Shown: in pieces, positions 1 through 12,800 of the stretch | How the letters are laid out: every line of letters starts with the position of its first letter | Numbering within the stretch: position 1 is the first letter of the stretch | Assembly (NCBI RefSeq): GCF_021462225.1 | Contig: NC_061817.1 | Coordinates: 12,763,204-12,827,203, forward strand | Source: Girardinichthys multiradiatus | Taxonomy: Eukaryota; Chordata; Actinopteri; Cyprinodontiformes; Goodeidae | DNA length: 64,000 bases | Reading direction: 5' to 3' | The notes under the pieces: generated by a model | Seen by the model: the letters and a program-made list of their open reading frames with translations, nothing else | What the model was told of the DNA's origin: nothing | The model's database searches: none | Made by a program: the position numbers and the translations under genes

Positions 1-216
1 CAGCGTGATGTGATATATGTTCTTGAAACAGAAGCCGTGTTTTGGTTCCTTCCCTCCTCTTTTGCCTCCTCTGCCTCTGTGTCTTCGCCTTTGTGTGATA
101 ATCAGAGCCATCTATTGCCATTGTTTAGTTTGTTGCTTTTTTCCACATGAATTGAAGAAAAATAATGCAAAATAGTAACAGAAACAGGCTCTGTTTGCAA
201 ACGATTAGACTGACTT

Positions 217-1330
217 ATAGTGCCTTGCAACAATATCAATTTCCCTTGAACAATTTCACAGCTTGTCACCTCACAGCCACACACTTAATGCATTTTATTA
301 GATTTTTGTTTGACAGAAGAACAAAAAGTAGCACCTATTATGATCTGTAAATATTACATGGTTTTCAGTTTTTTTTTTACAGCTATCTGAAAAGTGTGCC
401 GTATATTTGCCTTCATTTGGCTGATACCCCTGAATTACATCTAAGGTAGATAATTTTCTTTAAAGGTCAACTTATTAGTAAACAGAGTCCAACTGTCTGT
501 AATTTAATCCAGCTGTGCTGTCAAGGCCTCAGATGTTATCAGAGAAAATTAGTGAACAAATGACAAGACAGTTGTGGAGCCAGGTTATAAAACAATATCA
601 GAAGCTTTGAACACTTTACAGAGCTCTGTGGAATCCATCTGAAAATGTAAAGATTTTTGCACCACTGCAAATCTACCGAGACATGGGTGTCCACCTAAAC
701 TGACAGGGCAGGGCAAGATCAGTTTTAATCAGAGAAGCAGCCGTGGTAACTCTGGAGGTGCTGTGGAGATCCTCTGCTCAGGTGAAGAATCTATTGACAG
801 GACAACTATTGGTAGTATAATTCAGAAATCTGGCCCTTATGAAATGGTCGTATAAAGAAAGCCATTGTTGAAAGAAAGCATAAGAAGTTTGCAGTTTGCC
901 ACAAGCCAGGTAGGGAACACATCAAACATGATAGAAAACAGTGCTCCGGTCAGATGAGACCAAACTCTGACTTTTTGGTCTACATACAAAACACTGAGTG
1001 TGGTGAAAAAATAATGCTGCATTGCTATCACCCTTAATATATCATTCTCATGATGAAACATGCTGGTGGCAGCATTATGATGAGTGAATGCTTTTCTTCA
1101 GTAGGGACAGGAAGGCTGGTCAGAGTTGATGAGAATATAGATTAAGCTAAATACTATCCTCTACGAAAACCTGTCAGATCCCGCATTAGACCTAAGACTG
1201 TGTTGCAGGTTCAACTTCCAGCACGACAATGACCCTAAACATACAGCCAGAGCTGCAATAGAATGGTTTACATCAATATATATTCATGAGTTAGAATGGC
1301 CTAGTCAAAGTCCTGACATAATGCCAAAAT
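217..1330 (+). mobile_element. Decayed Tc1/mariner-like transposon, 3' truncated
   Basis: The copy opens after a TA with the family's terminal sequence (tagtgccttgcaacaatat) and runs through a degraded transposase in sense orientation. Recognisable blocks are the helix-turn-helix region near 560-720, a 'cagatgagaccaaactctga' block corresponding to the SDET motif (950-970), 'ggtggcagcattatga' (1064-1079), the DNDPKH block near 1225-1245 and the WPSQSPD block near 1295-1315. Frameshifts and stops break it throughout. Homology stops near 1330 and the right inverted repeat is missing, so it cannot move. Confidence 0.88.
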
Positions 1331-1889
1331 AAAAAAAGATATCCTCCAGCTCATCATCACACACTATTTTGTGTTATGTGATAAACGTATCTTGTTTAAT
1401 GGGCTTTTACTGTAAAGCACTTTGTGTTTTCATTTGTGAAAATTGCTATATAAACAAGGAAATCTGTACAAGATTTTACAACTGGAAGAGCTACTGATCT
1501 CATCTCAAAATACATTATACTTTCAATATCAATAGACAAGATCAAATAGATAAAACGATACAAACAGTTTGTCTAGGTCAGGAAACACTGGGATTTTTTT
1601 TGGTGTTCCAGATGGATGGAAAGTGGAACACAGTCATATTTCCCACCAGGAGTCCACAGCCTGTCAGATGGACCAAGGAGTCTCAGTCATCTGGAACACA
1701 TCATTGCTCAGGGGAGCTCATTTTAGAAACTTTAAGCCATACACATTTTACCATCATTTTGCATCACACCTTGTTGGTTTTTGTGTAAACAGTTGAAGCT
1801 TCGCCAGACATTTGTGAATTATGTTTTATTTCATTTCTATGGTTATCTTGGAGAGTTGTAAAATGATTTTCTTTAATTATCTCTTAAAT
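1331..1889. other. Intronic sequence, nothing recognised
   Basis: AT-rich sequence with no supported gene. A segment near 1410-1460 (paired 'gtaaagcactttgtg' and 'gctatataaa') resembles the tail of common vertebrate interspersed repeats, but I cannot assign a family. Short open frames at 1569-1796 have no recognisable content. Confidence 0.5.
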
Positions 1890-1975
1890 ATGAGGGTGTA
1901 TGGAGGCACAGTTGTAAGCACTGTAAGCACTGACTTGCAGTAAGGGGGTTCTATGTTCAAAGCCTGTTAGAAGCT
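1890..1975 (+). repeat. Fragment of a tRNA-headed teleost interspersed repeat
   Basis: The order 'ggaggcacagttgtaagcac', then 'gacttgcagtaagggggtt', then 'ctatgttcaaagcc' matches the head of a widespread teleost repeat whose start looks like a tRNA A box and B box. The same family is seen on the minus strand at 15890-16142. The fragment abuts a Tc1 remnant. Confidence 0.5.
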
Positions 1976-2555
1976 GCAAAAGACTTGAAACTGGGACAGA
2001 GGTTCACCTTCCAGCACGACAGCAACCCTCAACATACACCCAGAAATGAAATGATTTAGATTAAACCACATTCATGTGTTTGAATGGCCCAGTCAAAGTT
2101 CAGGCCTAAATCTATTTGGAAATGCGAGGTAAAACATGCAAATTGCCGTTTCAGTTGTGCTCTACATTTAAAAAGATAGCTGCCCTGTATTTAGCTCCAT
2201 CCGTTGAAATAAAGTATCCCCACAGCATTATGCTGCTTCCACCATGCTTCACTTTGGAGATTGCTGTGTGTTCTATTAGACACACAAACATGTGAACTCG
2301 TGTGAATACTTTTAAAGCCTAATAGTTGTACTCAGTTTTGTTTAAGGGTAACAGGCTGACTAAATATGCACACCACACTTTTCATATTTTGTATAATCTG
2401 GTGAATGTTTAATTATTTTCTTCCTCTTGCAAGTTTGTGTTGGTCTGTTAGATAAACACGCAATAATAAGATTGAAGTTTAACATTGCAATGCAACCAAA
2501 CGTGGAAAGGTTCAAGGTTCAAACTTATGAATAGTTTTACAAGGCACTGTAAACC
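1976..2555. mobile_element. Rearranged Tc1-like remnant (mixed orientation)
   Basis: From 1976 to about 2160 the sequence reads as sense transposase (DND-PKH block near 2020-2035, WPSQS block near 2085-2100). From about 2185 to 2275 it reads in antisense (gccctgtatttagctccatc, then the antisense GGGS motif block 'ctgcttccaccatgcttcac'). A sense-oriented right inverted repeat follows, ending in 'tacaaggcactgta' at about 2550. The flip indicates an internal inversion or two overlapping insertions. No open frame is left. Confidence 0.8.
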
Positions 2556-4329
2556 AAAAGAGATTCATAGCTTTTGAGCTGTTCTTGTTTAACTTTGTCT
2601 TTTGGATTCAAGCGATTGACCTTTGCAATGGAAACAGCATAAAGCAGACATTACTGCTACTACCTCACATTTCAGTACATCCCACAGTACACAGTCTGTC
2701 ACTCATATTATCAGTTCAAGTAAAGCCTCTATCATTTTGATTGTGTGTCCATGACACAGGCTTTACGCACTTAAAAAACAGGAACTGCTGCAGTTTTGAA
2801 ACCAGCCTCATTTAACTCCATCATGATTACAAACGGAGAACAATGCTCCTGAATCTGGCTCTCGTTCTGCTCCTTTCCAATGTTTCTTGCAACATAAGCC
2901 CGGGTGAATTTGGTAAAAGGTTTTTCTGTGTACAGTCAGACCATAAAACAAAGAAATGCATTTGGGGCATTTAAAAATGAGGGGGAAAAATCCATGTTCT
3001 GCTACAGTCCAGTGTCCTCTGGGTAAACGCGGTATGTTTTGAGGATTTTGTTTTGTTGAGCTCATAATTCAAGACAGACGTGATGTTTGGAGCCAAAAAG
3101 CCAAAAAAAAAAGTTTTGCTCAGGGTTTATGGAGCAGGCTGAACAATTTTGTTCAACTAAGTGGTGGATGGCAGTTTTGCGGGATGTCACAGTGTTATGA
3201 GTTGAGGTTGCTCACTTTGATTTAATTCGCTGATCCTTTATGCAATATTTGTTGATTAACACGTTTATGGTTCTGAAGCATATCGATACAACACGGTTTT
3301 TTAAAACATAATATGTGCAAAAAAAGGTTTAGAAAACATTTGATGACTGATCTCCAGCATAAACAGTCCGTGGCATCCTTTAATTAACAATGTTTTTTTT
3401 TACTTTTCGTGATAAAAGATTTCACTTTAAAACAATAACCCTGGATTTCTGCTTTCTTGTTTAATGTATAGTGTTCCTGATGCCACAAAGTAGTGTTTTT
3501 TTGTGTTTTGATGCAAAACACATATTTCCAAATTCCAGATTTTAACAGCATTAAAAGAAAATCTTTGTTTAGTTAAGAAAAACCTAATTCAGGTCTGGCC
3601 CAGTGTACAGTGTACATATTTTTTGCATTGTATATGCAACTAAAAATGATCAAACGTTGACCAGATTCCTTAAAATAGTGTTAATTGTCCTTTAATCTAG
3701 GCTCTATTGAACAGCAGTGGAATAGGAAATAAACTATTTAAACTTCATTTAGAAAACAAATGACAACAATTCCCATTTTCCATTGCTGTTGCCTTGTGTG
3801 GTGAGCCGAGCCATAATGCCCATATTAATAAAAGTTGGAGTGCAGAATCTTATTTGATCTTACAGGTCTGCCATATTTACTTCAACAACAGATTGGCTAA
3901 TACAGTTTGTTGGAGGAGGATCCCTCACTGACTGACTCAATACAGATTCAGCATGTTGAACAAAAGTTAAAGCAAGAATTATTAGCTCTTGTATAATATA
4001 ATGTTGTGACAGTACCTAAAGCTGCAGTGTAACAGTAGCATGCTGTGGTTGTGGCTGTTACAGTTTCAGCTTGTTTCAAGATTATTACCTTAGCTATGTC
4101 ACTTCTTCTATAAAGTGACTAACCTGTACAGAAATTAAATCCAGAATGAAAATGTGTTTGGTGCAGTTGTTGTGGTTCTGAGACATGAAGTTTGAACTGC
4201 TCATTCTTTTAGGTATCAGTGCCCAAAGGGGTTAGAAAAATCTCACTTCTTGATGGAGAAGATTCACCTACTCAGTAAAAAAACAGTCTAATCTTAAATG
4301 TTTAGGCTGTTTAGTAAAGAAAGTCTAAT
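2556..4329. other. Intronic sequence, nothing recognised
   Basis: About 1.8 kb of AT-rich sequence. The 85-residue open frame at 2808-3065 (minus) shows no domain and no splice context. No repeat family is recognised. Confidence 0.5.
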
Positions 4330-5095
4330 GTAGCACGCAGTTTTTTTATTTATTTATTTAATTAACCAGGTAGGTTAATTAGAACAAAGCCTTATATACA
4401 ATAACGACCTTGTGGAGAGAGACAAGGGCACAACAGGCAACACATAATTACAACAACATATAAACTGTTTACAAGTTATAAGAATGCTGTTAAAATCATA
4501 AAAAACGATTCTGTGACACATAGAATAAACACTAAGCATTTTAGCCGAAACATGTGCAGGTTTCAGAAAACATATTCATTATAACATTAAGCATAATGAG
4601 CTGGGCGGAGCGTGGTCTATAGGGAGGCAGAGAAGCATGTAACAAATGACAATGATTGGATGCGGACAGACCGATTAGACATTTAGAAATAAACACATAC
4701 CATTGGATTTTCCTTCAGTTTTATAAGGATGAGCAGTTTACAGTAGAATACAAACAACAGTTTTATGTTTCTGCTATGAAAACTTAGGAGATTAGCTGTA
4801 TATGGTATCACCATAGTCAAACATGGACATGAATGTCATTTAGGCAAAGGTTTTCCTCGCAAAAGAAGTAAAAGATTGAATGCATGCGCTAAAGCAAACA
4901 AAGTTTGGACTTGATCTCTGATTGTAACCTATTGATGTGCTGTGAGAATGAGAGACAACTATCCAGCCAGATACCCAAGTATTTATATTCAGAAACTTGG
5001 TCAATGGCTGTACCTTCTGCGGTGGCGATGTTTGGAAGTGTAAATTATTGTAAATTACTTTCCCTTCCAAACCACATTACTTTGGTTTTGTTGAT
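4330..5095 (-). mobile_element. 3' fragment of a non-LTR retrotransposon (LINE), C-terminal reverse-transcriptase region
   Basis: On the minus strand a frame without its own start codon encodes VSEYKYLGIWLDSC followed by LSFSQHINRLQSEIKSKL (about 4995 down to 4900). This is the typical 'YKYLG' post-catalytic block of CR1/L2/Jockey-type reverse transcriptases. Further 3' (about 4835-4800) 'FDYGD..Y', another block of the same region, can be read across a frameshift and stops. A T-rich stretch (tttatttatttatttaa) at 4346-4362 marks the element's 3' side on the minus strand. The fragment is truncated at both ends of the ORF and abuts a Tc1 remnant at 5096. Confidence 0.8.
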
Positions 5096-5532
5096 GCATG
5101 ATCACCGTCTCCATCGTTTCCCTCAGTCAATACTTTGCGGAGCCACTTTTCCCTGCAATTACAGCCGCAAGCCTTTTGGGGCAAATTTCTACCAGCTTTA
5201 CTTTTAAAGTGAAGGTAAACACCCCTGTTGCCTTTTCCAGCCTCTAACAAATTTTGTTCCAGTATTGCCCTGTAATTAGATCCATCCTTCTTCCCACTAG
5301 ATCAACAACCCTGTCCCAGCTGAGGAAAGCATCACCATGTTTCACAATGTTGATAGTGTGTTCTGGATAATGTGAAATGTCAGTTTTGTGTTTTTCTGTA
5401 AAAAAAAGTAAAAACAATATGCCACTTCAAAATTAAATGCTATTTTGTGTTGGTCCATCATATAGACCCTGATAAAATATGTTGAGGTTTATGGTCATAA
5501 TATGAAAACATGTTTTGCAGCACACTGTAATA
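5096..5532 (-). mobile_element. Tc1-like remnant, antisense
   Basis: Antisense blocks of the fish Tc1 family are visible: 'gcaattacagccgcaagcct' (the AVIAAKGGAT C-terminal region), 'gccctgtaattagatccatc' (the DGAKYR block), and 'agcatcaccatgtttcacaa' (the VKHGG block). The copy ends at a terminal repeat 'cagcacactgtaa' at about 5519-5531. The middle of the transposase is deleted. Confidence 0.8.
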
Positions 5533-6215
5533 AGAGATTATTTTAATATTAGCTGACAGCCTTTGTTATGTAGCAATAACAGATGTACACAAGGCTGGTT
5601 TAGTCTCAGATCACGCTCATTTTTAAATGTTTCAGTCTCAACTCAGAATAGGAAACCTCTCTGGTACAATTAGTTGATAATTTAGAATTTTTAGGGGGTT
5701 TTGGCCATTTTATTTTGTTAGTTCATGTGAAGAGTTGTTCCCGCCTGTAATGAGTGCATGTCAGTGTGAACGGGTGGATGCTCAACTCTTTGTGTCCACC
5801 GTCTGTCTACATGGAGCTGAGTCAACTGGGGCCTCATGGGGTGGCATCAGGACCACCTAGTGCGTGCACTTTTGGGCCTCTTTGAGCCACTGAGGCAGGG
5901 CAGGCTGGGAATGATTAATGGATCAGGGGAGTGACACGCTCCACAGCTCAGCTTCAGTCCCCCGACTAGCTCCCCTGCTGCGCTGCCACCCGACACAGCC
6001 GGCTCAGAGACAACACCGCTTTCACGCCCACACACAACACGCTTCATCAGTGTCACTTACCCGTCTCACCCACAGTGCCATGTCCCCCCAACCCCCCACA
6101 TTCCCGTCAAAAGCATTTAGGAACTCCTCAGTGCAAGCAAAGCTAAGCTGCTTTGGCAGGGACCATCTTTTCCTGCTGAGTTGTCGACACGACCATCCCC
6201 CCCCCCTCAGAAGTA
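5533..6215. other. Intronic sequence with a C-rich patch
   Basis: No gene is supported. Between 5820 and 6215 the composition is more GC-rich than its surroundings, with a run of cytosines near 6197-6206. The 100- and 91-residue open frames here on opposite strands overlap each other and look like by-products of that composition. A conserved element or a domesticated repeat is possible, but nothing identifies one. Confidence 0.4.
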
Positions 6216-6674
6216 GCTGAGAGGTCCATGCTAACTCTGGAGGAGCTGCAGAGATCAACAGCCTAGGTGAGAGACGACTATTAGTTGGGCACTCCACAAA
6301 TATGGTTGTTATGTAAGACCATTGAAAAAAAAGTCACAAGCAATGTAGAGAATGCAGCAAACATGTAGAAGAGCCAAACTGTACACGTAAGACTGGGGGG
6401 GAGGCTCACCTTCCAGCAGGATAACGACTTGCAGCCTTTGGCTGCAAGGGAATTGTTTAGATCAAAGCACTTCTTATGTGTTCGAATTACCTAGTCAAAG
6501 TCCACTGGCAACACTTCAGACTTTTATATTTTGATTTGTGAAATGGTGAAAATCATGTCATTTTTATTTTTTTAAATGTATTTTCTTTCTGTCTTAACAA
6601 CAATTAAAATCTCAGTTAGAGACTGACAAAATGCGAAAAATTTGACTGGTTTTGAATATTTTTACAAATGCTGT
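6216..6674 (+). mobile_element. Tc1-like remnant, internally deleted
   Basis: Sense blocks 'gctaactctggaggagctgc' (6229-6248), 'gggcactccacaaat' (6287-6301), the DND-type block 'ccagcaggataacgac' (6412-6427) and 'acctagtcaaagtcc' (6489-6503) occur in family order. They end with a right-end-like repeat at 6640-6674 (ttttacaaatgctgtataat). Most of the catalytic region is missing. Confidence 0.8.
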
Positions 6675-9626
6675 ATAATAAAAAATTAAAATGTACAATG
6701 AGTCTGCAGGGGATTTGCTGTTCTTTTAGGAACGTATTCCAGCACTGTCTCGTGAAAATTATGTAAATCAAATGTGACTGCTGTTTTGTTTTCCAGCAAA
6801 TATCAATATTGTCGGTGTCCAGTTGCCAGACTTCGCTTTTTATTAGAACCAACTTTTCCAGAGCACTTTTGCTCAAAGTAAAGACAATGAAAAAAGTCAG
6901 CGTTAAAGAGGAAATAAAGTTGTTGGATCCAGTTTCATATTTATTTCTCCATATAACGTCTGTGTGGGTGTCTCCAAGTGGATCTGTTTCCCCATAATGG
7001 ATTTCCACATCCTCCTGTTCTCTGTCTCCATCACTCACACACCCCAGTGTGCAATTTTTCTCAGAGAGAGAACGACAAGCCACTTATTGGATTTGAGGGG
7101 ATATCCAGCAGGATAGATACAGCAGAGGGAAAACTCACTGGTTACCACATATTGCTCCCAAATTGACTATAAATATCCTAGGGTTCCACATCTGCTCAAA
7201 AGCGGGAAGAGTTGGGAATTCATCACCTTCCTCCCTCTATGTGTGTTTGTGTGTGAGGTGGAGACAGATGTCTCCGTCTGACTGGGAGTACAGAATCATC
7301 CTCAGACAGGGAATCAAGACGTGATCTAAGCCGCCGTAACTCTCTCAGCCCTAGTCCCTGTGGAGATAGTTTCCATCCTCCTCTCATCGCTCGTTCAGGT
7401 CACCATGGCTACCGTGGGGCAGATAGCTCGTGATTCCTCCAAATCAGTGGAAAGCAATTTCCTTCCTCTTGGTGATCGGTACAGATTTGAGACATTCAGC
7501 AGACAGTTTCCTCCCTTGCCCGCTCACAGGAAAAATCTGGGCACTGCTTGTGTGTTGTACATTCAGGCAACATCCAGCTGTCCACGGCATGCAGGCATCT
7601 GCGCGTGTGTGCATGTGTGCAATGTGAAGTATGCTTACACAAAGGAAGAAGGTCAGTTTCACTGAAAAATGAGCCTGTGATAACAAGTAATATCTGCTTC
7701 CCTCCTAGGTTGATAGCTTGGAAAAAGAATGACCTCAGCACTGGGACCATGTTAGTTTACACTGAGAACAGCAACCCATGAACTGCAGGCTTCTGTAAAA
7801 GTATCTACAGGCAGCTTTCTGAAAACAGTGGACATACAAAAGAGGTTGATGCATTAAATTAGAATATTGGACTCTTCCCCAATCTGTCATCATTGCTGCA
7901 TAGCTTCAGCCTGAGTTACAATATTTGGAATTTTTTTTAAAACATTTCATTTTTCAATTAAAAAAATGCATTTGTACAATCAGTGAGATATTAATCAAAA
8001 ACACTGTAATTTCCATCTATGACTGGCGACAACCTCAACATTAATGTTATGTCCACGTTTTCTTTGAAGTCGGAGTTTGGATCTGGGAATGAAACCACAT
8101 CTGAGTGAAGCACATTATGTTTGGAATTCCGGGAAACCAATGGAATTTGCAATTTGTCGTAGCACTAACTGCTGTTAGCAATACAAGACAAAACCAACGT
8201 TTCCATGAATTTTAAATGCTAAAGGAATGTGTTCACTAATAGGTGTTGTGCAGCAGTAGGTGTGCTGCCGTTTCAATGAGATAAAAACTCAGAAGTTCAC
8301 CTCAGGTATACTTGGCTTCAGTCTACCTTACCACTTAGAATTATGACTTTGGTGGGGTGAACTTGTTTTAGAATATCTGATTTTAGAGTTGGTTTGCTGG
8401 AATGCTAACAAAGCTAGCATGTTTTGATGTGACATGTTGATAACTAAGCTTGTAACATATTTGAATGTGGTTCATATCAATCGTGAGGAAGAAACATAAA
8501 GTAAAAGATGCTATCCTGCCTTCACATACGCTGAAATTCGTAACATTTAATAACTAGTGTTTCAGCTGCTCTCTATACTGCTCACCCCTATCACCTCTAC
8601 ATAAAGTTTAGTCCTAGACTTCCATCCACTGCAAACTATTAGGGAGGTAGAAGAGGATTGCTTGTGCTCTAAAAGCCATGCTGAAGATCCATTATCTATA
8701 TTTTGAAGTCATTTCACTTTCTTGTTTTGTTTTCTGTTTTAAAATGAGCGAGAAATAAAAGTAATAAAATTTACTAAAAATATCTGATATTTGGAGGTCT
8801 AGTTTCAAATAGGAACCAACACAAATGACACCCACTCACTGTTTAGCAACAATTCACATCTATTTCTGTTGAAGAGATCCTCTGTAGAGGAGATAAACAT
8901 AAAGGTCAGACATAAATTGTGAAACCTTTTCTCTTCACTCAGCAGAAAAAAAATGAACCCACCAGTTTTTACTCTTTTGAAATGTTGTTAGATTTTAATT
9001 TTATTATTTTCTTTATCAATGATGCTAATTAAAAGATTTAATGTCAGCTGGGCCAGACTTTAACAACGGCTTACTAAGGTTTTGAGGGCCCCAAAATTAA
9101 TATAATTTCTTTGATGAAATGACTATTATGACATATTTTTTGGGGAAAAACTTAAGCCGACATCACTTTGAGGTGTTTTAATTTGTTGGATTTTCACGAA
9201 GATATTGAAAAAGCAACTATTCAAAGAAAATAATGTCATAGCCCCTCATCTAAGCTAATCATCAACCCTGAGCACGTCAAACAAGCAACACCACATCTTA
9301 AGCTTCGCCCCTTTATCTTTGTTTTTGATGTATTTTATTGACTGCGTTGCCTCGTCACCTACAGGCCTAGGATGGTTACTTTCACATTTTGGATCATTGA
9401 TATATGTATGGATAAGTGACAATATTTCTAATAATGAAGTTTTATAAGAAATGCTTTGAAAGGAAACGAAGATTGTTTGCAGAGAGATCTTCTCTCATGT
9501 GGTTAAGGTCTAAAATACTTTAAACCGATGTCTTCCTAATTGTTCAACTTTGTAATTTGCTTGTGTGGGTAGGTGTGATGGAGTATTAGGGCCAGACTGA
9601 GAGAAATAATTTTTTTGAAAATTATG
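6675..9626. other. Intronic sequence, no gene or repeat recognised
   Basis: About 3 kb. The longest open frame (155 residues, 6616-7083 minus) begins or ends in Tc1-derived sequence and shows no domain. Overlapping open frames around 7360-7780 on both strands coincide with a CA/TG-rich patch (7595-7625). None has paired splice sites that I can defend. Confidence 0.45.
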
Positions 9627-9826
9627 AGAATAAAGCCATGATATTACGTCTACAAGAACAGAGTCGTAATATTACAAGAAGAAAGTCATACTATTAGACT
9701 ACTATAAAGTCATAATAAAATGAGAATATAGCCAAAACATATTACTAGAATAAAGTCGTAATAATACGAGAATAAAGTCATAATATTACCACAATGAAGT
9801 TGTAATATTACAAGAAAAAAGTTGTA
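9627..9826. repeat. Minisatellite of about nine 22-25-bp units (core GTCRTAATATTAC)
   Basis: Imperfect tandem units follow the pattern 'agaataaagtcgtaatatta' plus two to five bases. The best copies are at about 9749-9813. The first and fourth to fifth units are the most diverged. The unit holds the self-complementary 10-mer gtaatattac, so each copy can pair with itself or its neighbours. The same unit is a familiar simple repeat in teleost genomes. Confidence 0.85.
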
Positions 9827-12800
9827 AAAAAATCGAAATGAGACAGCTCCTCTTCTACAAAATACGCAGTTTCTTCCAAGGACGTATATTTTTTTCTTCA
9901 AAACAGACAGTCGTTTGCACAGTCATTTCAAATCACTTTGAAAAATACACAGCTTCTACATGATTTATCTTGGTGGTATGAATTATTCTATCTGGAAAGA
10001 CGGACTGCATAGAGTGATTTTAATGGTTCGTTTAAAGCTTTTTTAAAATTAATTTAACAAAGCAGATCAAAACATTTTGAAACTAGTTTTTGAGAACATA
10101 AATCAGTTGTTTCCATAGGTATTTGTGACTATTAAACATAGTAACTTTTTAAAGTGGAACTAAACCCCATATAAAATAATAACTCTGCCCCCAGTGCCAA
10201 GTGCGGGGATGGGCAGAGGGGTTAAGCGGGCGAAAGTGGCAGCTAGCTTAATTTGGTAAATTGACACATGGAGGGCTGGTAGTTTCACAACAGATATGTC
10301 TTTGAGATGGAGGGTTCCCCCCCCTCTGAATGTTTGAACCAATAGGAAAATTCAACTGCGGTAGCCACTGTTCTTAGACTACCGCAGGGTAGTCACCGTT
10401 CAACCCATAGAGGGCAGCACTAAGACAGTTTTAGGGCAAATATTCTATAATGAACAGGTTCACATGAAATTTTAGCACAGTAACATAAAGATAGCATCGT
10501 TAAGGCCCAGTTTAGTGTATCTGATATGTTTGAGGGCTACAGATTCTAAATCTGATAGGAGCGATTTTTGTACACTGAACTGCAAGTCAGCTATCCTGGC
10601 GTTTTACAGTTTCTTAACAGTGATTGTGATGCAAATGTTCTGAAAATGTGAGTAAATGTTCCATTATGTGGACTGAACTTTGGGTTATCCAGGAATTTAA
10701 CCTGTGCCTAGTAAAAAGAAACAACAGCATCTGTTTTTTTTTTTATTAAAATAGTTCAGAGTTAAATCCATGGATTTAACTGAATGCTGTTGTGCTGGCT
10801 TCCTTGATTAATCTTTTGCGTTATTTATTTTACTCATAACTACTTGGCCTCAAACTTTAAATAGTTGCTGTCTGCATCTTTGAGTGCTTCAAGAAGAAAC
10901 CAAGCCTTTTCTTCTTCAACTCAGGACCATGTCCTGGCAGCCATCTAGCAACCAGACAAAACTTTGTGAGAAATACATGCTAATATATAAGTAATAAGCT
11001 TCCTTTCTTTTAATAAAACAACAATAAACCATTTATTTGTTGAATTGTTGTTTTGTTTCTGCAGAAAATGGGGCGACTATGGGTGCAGAAGTGAGGCTCT
11101 GTAAAGATGTCCGTCATAACATGATGTGACTTGATTACACATCAGTTTTTAAATTAAAAACTGTTGCATTGCAGTTTCTTCTGGAAACAGCTGAAGTAAA
11201 AAGTAAAAATGATGTTGAAGTTCAAAGCACGGGGGAGAGATGATTTTTGAGTTGGGAATGTGGACATTTACAAATAGACCTTTGGAGAAAAAGGGAGAAA
11301 ACCACAATAAACATGCTGCAACTAAGACGGCGTGTCACTTCAGCTTTATGATTTACAACCTGGTGGCTTCCTGCCTCACTCTCCCTAACTCCCTTTGCAG
11401 GAGAGAACACCGGGTAGCTGCCGCATGCCAGATTGCTAAAACAACCTTTCTAACCCTTTCTCTGGGGAGGGGATCTGGACTTCAGCCCAACACTGAGGTG
11501 CTGCCTGGACCTGGAAGTGTTCTATTTTTGTTTGGGGAATAATGTCCACTCTGGCCCCAGTTAATTTAGACAGCCTTCATGCAATGTCAGGTTTATTTAA
11601 TGTTTCACTTTTTCAAGTTGATCCGAGTTATTTGGAACTTAATTAATGCATGATGTCCTGTTTCCTAGGGTTATAATATGATGTGACACAAAGAGCCACT
11701 TGCTACAAGGCTGGTGAGGACCTTTATTTATCTTGCTACCACTCAGAGTAAGCAAAGCCCACTGTGAGACACACGCAAAGAGTGGCGTCTTGTGTCACCA
11801 AGTCTCTATAACAACCATTAGATGCTATCTACATGCTAAACAGTTGTTTGGGAGTAAACCAAAAAAAAATTATTTTCCTTTCTACCATTTGGTATGAAAC
11901 AAAGGATTGATATATGATAAAGCATTTTATGCCATGTGTTAAGTATGGTGGACGATGTGCGACACTATGGGGGTGTTTCTCTTCCAAAGGCCCTGGGAGC
12001 CTTAGAGTGCATGGAATCATGAAGTTGTTAAAAAAAAGGCTTTACCAGTGGTGCCTTTAAATCTGGTCAGTAATGGGTTTTTCTTTACAAGTGGACAATA
12101 TTTGTTGCTTTGCTTTTCTTGCTCTGTATTTATCCTTTGTTATTTCAGACACATTAGCTACAGGGGGAAATAGAGCAGCAACAATGGAACAGCAAATATA
12201 TAAACAAAGATAGGAATCACCATTTCATCCATTTTTTGCTCAGTTCTGTTTAGTAAGAAGCTCAGTATGTCATAATGGGGTTTTCTTAGAGTCTGAGATA
12301 CACAACCACAAGGACAAAGACAGCGTTTTAACAGTTTATTTAGAAACACGGAAAAAGGTCAGACTGGAACCAGGGCTGGAGCTGAAGGAGAAAGACAGAA
12401 GCTGGTAAACACTCTGGGTGGAAACGGAGAATCTGTGAATGTGTTCTTTTAGATGCTGACTTAACGGCGTTGGGTTCTTGGCAAGACCGGGGGAAAATAA
12501 GTCCTTCTCCACGGTGGCTTGAGGCTGACAGGCTGTAAACAGTTTTTGGAGGATGAAGTGCTTTGTTTCTTCTCCTCCAAGAAACTCCACTATGGTTGGA
12601 GAGTTTTAACGTTGGAGGGGGGATAGGCAGGTTGACGGGTGGTTCTCAGGTGACTCCTGAGAAGCTGGGCTTGGAGTTGAAAGCAGAGAGGAGGTTCAGG
12701 GCTGAGGTGTCAAGGCTGGAGCTCCCAAACTCCTCTGAACGTGAAAACGGAGACCAGACAGGTTCCATGACTTCCTACAGCGAAGGGTGATCTGCAAGGC

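Noticed and set aside
2808..3065. 85-residue open frame on the minus strand
   Set aside because: No homology that I can see and no splice or promoter context. Compatible with chance.
6616..7083. 155-residue open frame on the minus strand
   Set aside because: No domain, no conserved pattern and no splice context. Part of it is antisense to a Tc1 end.
9627..9826. Possible CRISPR-like array
   Set aside because: Units are directly adjacent without unique spacers, vary in length, and the host is a vertebrate.
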